Source: JAWPNA01 sp045402695
GTDB lineage: Bacteria; Acidobacteriota; Polarisedimenticolia; JACPZX01; DASXTC01
Length of the DNA stretch: 9,589 nucleotides
Assembly: GCA_045402695.1 (NCBI GenBank)
Contig: JAWPNA010000161.1
Location: 1-9,589, forward strand
Reading direction: 5' to 3'
The notes beneath the pieces were generated by a model that was given only the letters and a program-made list of their open reading frames with translations, ran no database searches and was not told the origin of the DNA. The stretch's first letter is position 1. Each line of letters starts with the position of its first letter. Shown piece by piece: positions 6,138 to 9,589 of the stretch. Both the position numbers and the translations under genes were made by a program.

Positions 6138-7300
6138 ACTCTCTGCTCATGGCAGCGCTCCTCCTGACCTCCATCCAGCGATCCGTCGATGGAAGCCGGA
6201 TCGTATTGAACTTCGATGCCCCCGTCTCCTTCATCCAGACCGCCGCCGCCAGCCCACCCAGCATCATCATTGACGTCGCGGGGGCCGAGCCGGCCAAGGG
6301 GCTGCTGCCCGACGCGGCCAAGGAGGCCGGCCTGGCCATCGCGCCCGCGTTGGATCCCCCGGGCCTGCGGATCACCGCGCCCCTCTCGCGCGGGTCCAGA
6401 GCCAGGGTCTCCTCATCGGGAGCGAAGATCACCATCGAGCTTTCCGTGGAGCAGGTGGTGACCGCCATCGGATCCCTGCCGCAGGACGGCGTCGCCGGCC
6501 AGCGGCCCCTGTCCTCCGAGCGGGCGTCCGATCTCACCGACGAGGCTCTGATCGGCCCCGAGGACCTTCTCGAGATCAACGTCTTCGAGCTTCCAGAGCT
6601 GAAGACCACCACCCGCGTGCTGGGTGACGGCACCGTCAGCCTGCCGCTGCTGGGCGTCGTGCAGGCATCCGGACTGACCAAGACCGCGCTGGAGTCGCGC
6701 ATCCGCGATCTGCTGGAGGAGCGATTCGTACACGAACCGCAGGTCACCATCGGGGTGACGGAGCACCGCAGCCGGCAGGTGTCGGTGCTCGGCGCGGTCA
6801 GCAAGCCGGGCCCGTACCAGATGATCGGGCCGCGAACGATCCTGCAGATGATCTCCGAGGCCGGGGGGCTCACCAAGGAGGCCGGCACCGACATCTTCAT
6901 CCTGAGGAAGACCGAGGCGGGGCACACCGAGCGACTTGGGCTCAACCTGGAGGATCTCGTCACCAAGGGCAACCCGGAGCTGAACCTGACTCTGACGCCG
7001 GGCGACGTAATCAACGTTCCCGTGGACACGCCCATCTACGTGTTCGTGGACGGCGCCGTGAAGAGCCCGGGCCAGATCGAGGGCAGGTTCAGCCGTCCGA
7101 TCACGCTGCTCCAGGCCGTGGCGCGCGCGGGCGGCCTGACCGAGAGAGCGAACCTGCGCGGCGTGCACATCCTGCGCAAGACAACCTCGGGCGGCCAGAG
7201 GCAGATCCCCGTGAACCTTCGCATGATCCGGAAAGGCAAGGCGGACGACATCGTGCTCGAGGACGGCGATGTCGTCGTCGTGCCTGAAACATTCTTCTAG
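6134..7300 (+). CDS. Wza-like polysaccharide export protein (OPX) with N-terminal AMIN-like domain
   Basis: The protein has 388 residues. GTG 6134 overlaps the upstream TGA, with GGAG (6122-6125) at 8 nt. Residues 1-13 are a short hydrophobic segment that may act as an export signal. There is no lipobox Cys, unlike Wza. Residues about 14-105 look like an AMIN domain (IVLNFDAPVSF, then PSIIIDVAGAE), a fold known from PilQ and AmiC. Then come the Poly_export/PES domain (about 138-210, starting IGPEDLLEINVFELPEL) and two SLBB domains, about 215-297 (VLGAVSKPGPYQM) and 303-386 (VDGAVKSPGQIEG). The protein stops right after the second SLBB, so the amphipathic helix with which Wza forms its outer-membrane pore is missing. 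It should form a periplasmic channel for polymer export between the downstream-encoded tyrosine kinase and the upstream-encoded barrel. Confidence 0.9.
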   Translation: MNSLLMAALLLTSIQRSVDGSRIVLNFDAPVSFIQTAAASPPSIIIDVAGAEPAKGLLPDAAKEAGLAIAPALDPPGLRITAPLSRGSRARVSSSGAKITIELSVEQVVTAIGSLPQDGVAGQRPLSSERASDLTDEALIGPEDLLEINVFELPELKTTTRVLGDGTVSLPLLGVVQASGLTKTALESRIRDLLEERFVHEPQVTIGVTEHRSRQVSVLGAVSKPGPYQMIGPRTILQMISEAGGLTKEAGTDIFILRKTEAGHTERLGLNLEDLVTKGNPELNLTLTPGDVINVPVDTPIYVFVDGAVKSPGQIEGRFSRPITLLQAVARAGGLTERANLRGVHILRKTTSGGQRQIPVNLRMIRKGKADDIVLEDGDVVVVPETFF

Positions 7301-7317
7301 AGGGAAGGACCGACCCT

Positions 7318-9558
7318 ATGAGCGGCATCACAGAACGTCAGGTGCACCTCCTGGACTACTGGCAGGTGCTTCTCAAGAGACGCTGGATCGTGTACTCCAG
7401 CCTGCTGCTGGTGACGGGCCTGGTCACGCTCGGGTCGTTCCTCGTGCGTCCCCTGTATACCACGACCGTGCAGCTCCAGATCGAGAAGTACCGGCCCAAC
7501 GTGCTGCCGTTCCAGGACGTGATGACCAGCTACACCGATTTCCGCGACGACTTCTACGAGACGCAGTCACGCCTGATCCAGAGCCGCACGGTGGCGAGGG
7601 CGGTGGTACGCAAGCTGGAGTTGGCGCAGCATTCGCTGTTCGAGATCTCTCCCACCAAGCGCGAGGAGCTTCACCTCACGCCCGACGATGTCGAGCTGCG
7701 GCTGGCCGACAAGGTGCGCGCCGCCACGAAGGTCGATCTGATCCGCAACAGCCGCCTGGCGAACGTGTCGTTCGTCTCCGCCGACCCGCAGATGTCCGCG
7801 CAGATCGCCAACGCCATCGCCGACGCCTACATCCAGTTCAACGCGCAGGCCGCGTACAGCTCGAGCGAGCAGGCCACCGAGTCGATGAGCCGCCAGGTCG
7901 AGACGCTGCGCGGGGAGATCTCCGAGAAGGAGAGACAGCTCCAGGAGTACGCGCGCCAGCAGGAGATCATCCCTCTCGACGATCGGCAGAACGTCACCAC
8001 ACAGAAACTCAATGATCTGAACATCGCCTACACGAAGGCGCAAACCGCCCGCATCGAGAAGGAGGCCCGCTACGCGGCCTTCAAAGAGTTCCCTGTCGAG
8101 TCGATTCCCGAGCTGATGAACAACGAACTGTTGCAGACCCTGGCCGCGAATCACGCCGAGCTGGAGCGCGACTACGCCAGCATGTCGAAGCGATTCAAGC
8201 CCGAGTGGCCGGCGCTCGCGCGCCTCAAGAGCGAGATGGACAAGGTGAAGTCCCGGCTGGAGGCCGAACGCACCGATCTGCACAAACGGATGCTGGGCGA
8301 CGCGCGCGAGCAGTACCAGGCGGCCCTCAAGGAAGAGCAGGCGCTCGGGGAGGCGCTGGGGCTCCAGAAGACCGAGGCGCAGGAGGCCGGGCTGCGCACC
8401 ATCGAATACAACAACCTCAAGATCGAGATCGACAACCGGCGCAAGACCCTCGAGGCGATGATGAAGCGCCAGTCCGAGACGGGCGCCACCGCCGGAATGG
8501 CCGAGACACGCATCACTAACGTGAGGGTCGTCGACCGAGCCGAGGTGCCAAGATTCCCCTCTTCGCCCCGCAAGCTGTTCAACTTCCTCCTGAGCCTGCT
8601 CGGAGGGCTGGGGCTGGGAGTGGGTCTCGCCTTTTTCTTCGATTACATGGACGATTCGATCAACACCGCCGAGGACCTCACCAAGGCGGCGGGGATCCCC
8701 TGCCTGGGGCTGATTCCGGCGCACGACCAGTCGGGGCGGCGATTGCGGGTCGTCCGCGGAAAGGCAGCCAACGGTGATGAGTCGCGCCCCGAGATCGATC
8801 TGGCGGCGCTGCGCGACGCGCGCTCGCACGTGTCGGAGGCGTTCCGCGAGGTGCGCACCGGCGTGCTGGTGTCGTCGCCTGGACGGCCTCCGAAGAATCT
8901 TTTGGTGACCAGCTCGCAGCCTCGAGAGGGCAAGACAGCCACGGCGCTCAACCTGGCCATCACGCTGGCGCAACTTTCCAGGAAGGTGCTGCTGGTGGAC
9001 GCGGATCTGCGCCGTCCGCGGCTTCACAAGGCCCTGGGAGTGGGCAACGAGGCCGGCCTCTCCAACGTGCTGAGCGGCGGCGATGACGTGGCGGCACTGA
9101 CGATTCCCGCCGGCTGCCCGGGGCTGTTTTTGCTGCCCAGCGGCCCCACGCCTCCCAACCCCGCCGAGCTGCTCGACTCCGCCGAGTTCACGGCGCTGGC
9201 GCAGCGGCTCTGCGCTGATGGGTCGTACGACCACGTGATCTACGATTCTCCTCCCATCCTGCACGTCGCCGACGCGGCGATCATGGCCGCGCGCATGGAC
9301 GCGGTCATCCTCGTGGTGCAGGCATCCCAGACGCCGCGCGACAACGTGGCGCGCGCCGCGGAGAAGCTGCGCCTCGTGAAGGCCCGCCTTCTCGGCGCCC
9401 TGCTGAACCAGGTGGATCTCACGGGACGGGGCTACCGAGCGTCGTACTACGTCTACTACGGGCAAGAGGCCGAGGGGGCTTCAGCCCCCGGGGGGGAGGA
9501 CGCCTCGGGCGGCATCGAGGCGGAAGGCCGAGCTCGCGGGCGCGGGAAGCGCACGTAG
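7318..9558 (+). CDS. Wzc/GumC-type chain-length determinant with tyrosine autokinase domain
   Basis: The inner-membrane protein has 746 residues. The ATG at 7318 follows the OPX gene by 17 bp, with AGGGAAGGA (7301-7309) at 8 nt. A Wzz domain (about 8-100) contains TM1 (23-44). Long periplasmic coiled coils (185-385) and a GNVR-like segment with the Pro-rich PRFPSSPRK follow before TM2 (419-441). The cytoplasmic BY-kinase domain has the oligomerisation motif E507-x2-R510-x2-R513, Walker A SSQPREGKT (Lys539), Walker A' LLVDADLRRP (Asp561, Asp563) and Walker B IYDSPP (Asp643). A cluster of five tyrosines (706, 710, 711, 713, 714) is the likely autophosphorylation tail. Kinase and activator are fused as in Proteobacteria. 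After the Tyr cluster there is an extra Gly/Glu/Arg-rich tail of 32 residues. It controls polymer length and export with the OPX protein. The cognate tyrosine phosphatase is not in the window. Confidence 0.95.
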   Translation: MSGITERQVHLLDYWQVLLKRRWIVYSSLLLVTGLVTLGSFLVRPLYTTTVQLQIEKYRPNVLPFQDVMTSYTDFRDDFYETQSRLIQSRTVARAVVRKLELAQHSLFEISPTKREELHLTPDDVELRLADKVRAATKVDLIRNSRLANVSFVSADPQMSAQIANAIADAYIQFNAQAAYSSSEQATESMSRQVETLRGEISEKERQLQEYARQQEIIPLDDRQNVTTQKLNDLNIAYTKAQTARIEKEARYAAFKEFPVESIPELMNNELLQTLAANHAELERDYASMSKRFKPEWPALARLKSEMDKVKSRLEAERTDLHKRMLGDAREQYQAALKEEQALGEALGLQKTEAQEAGLRTIEYNNLKIEIDNRRKTLEAMMKRQSETGATAGMAETRITNVRVVDRAEVPRFPSSPRKLFNFLLSLLGGLGLGVGLAFFFDYMDDSINTAEDLTKAAGIPCLGLIPAHDQSGRRLRVVRGKAANGDESRPEIDLAALRDARSHVSEAFREVRTGVLVSSPGRPPKNLLVTSSQPREGKTATALNLAITLAQLSRKVLLVDADLRRPRLHKALGVGNEAGLSNVLSGGDDVAALTIPAGCPGLFLLPSGPTPPNPAELLDSAEFTALAQRLCADGSYDHVIYDSPPILHVADAAIMAARMDAVILVVQASQTPRDNVARAAEKLRLVKARLLGALLNQVDLTGRGYRASYYVYYGQEAEGASAPGGEDASGGIEAEGRARGRGKRT
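9474..9489 (+). repeat. Perfect palindromic hairpin inside the kinase 3' end
   Basis: GGGGGC-TTCA-GCCCCC forms a 6-bp stem with a four-base loop and is followed directly by seven G (9490-9496). It lies within the codons of the extra C-terminal tail, just after the Tyr cluster. There is no T-run, and the reading frame continues through it. It looks like a small dispersed palindrome captured in a tolerant coding tail, or an mRNA structure between the kinase gene and the next gene. Confidence 0.5.
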
Positions 9559-9570
9559 GAGAGATTTCCG

Positions 9571-9589
9571 GTGAGCCGGGGCAGCTACC
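9571..9589 (+). CDS. Start of the next operon gene, cut by the window edge
   Basis: GTG at 9571 is preceded by GGAGAG (9558-9563) at about 7 nt and lies 12 bp after the kinase stop. Only about six codons are visible (V/M-S-R-G-S-Y), so no product can be named. Its position suggests another exopolysaccharide gene in the same transcript. Confidence 0.4.

Noticed and set aside
7567..9465. 632-codon open frame on the minus strand opposite the tyrosine kinase gene
   Set aside because: It is rich in Arg, His, Gln, Gly and Leu with no recognisable domain, and it mirrors the codon bias of the well-supported kinase gene on the plus strand. Long antisense frames are expected at this GC content.
1..9589. 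tRNA, rRNA, CRISPR array, insertion sequence or prophage features
   Set aside because: No tRNA-like cloverleaf, no regularly spaced repeats, no transposase or integrase motifs and no terminal inverted repeats were seen on either strand.

Overview
This is a high-GC Gram-negative bacterial window. The diderm assignment rests on a lipobox lipoprotein, an outer-membrane beta-barrel and a polysaccharide-export protein. The composition and gene mix would fit Acidobacteriota, Myxococcota or a related soil or sediment lineage, but nothing seen fixes the phylum.

Left part (1-2283). A C/G-homopolymer-rich, non-coding block (1 to about 100) precedes a dCMP deaminase gene (193-636). Its stop codon overlaps the GTG start of a small two-component-like protein (633-1325). 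That protein has a degenerate receiver domain and a histidine-kinase dimerisation/phosphoacceptor (HisKA) domain, but no ATPase domain. Its 3' end overlaps by 83 bp the 3' end of a convergent lipoprotein gene of unknown function (1243-2283, minus strand).

Middle part (2284-4829). The lipoprotein gene and a SpoIIE/RsbU-type PP2C phosphatase gene with a GAF-like sensor domain (2496-3737) are divergent, each with a recognisable -10 element in the shared spacer. A small coiled-coil protein gene with an acidic tail (3977-4456) follows, with its own TTGACA-type promoter and a leader of about 118 nt. A gene-free stretch of 373 bp then carries hairpins and a good extended -10 promoter.

Right part (4830-9589). 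This is the head of an exopolysaccharide/capsule secretion operon of the Wzx/Wzy type. It encodes an outer-membrane beta-barrel, a Wza-like export protein (OPX) translationally coupled to it by a GTGA overlap, and a full-length Wzc/GumC-like chain-length determinant fused to a bacterial tyrosine kinase. The start of one more gene is cut by the window edge. The OPX protein has an N-terminal AMIN-like domain and lacks the C-terminal amphipathic helix with which Wza crosses the outer membrane. The likely model (inference) is that the beta-barrel supplies the outer-membrane pore, the OPX protein the periplasmic channel, and the tyrosine kinase the inner-membrane control of polymer length. The SpoIIE phosphatase and the ATPase-less HisKA protein upstream may be regulators, but no link to the operon is shown by the sequence.
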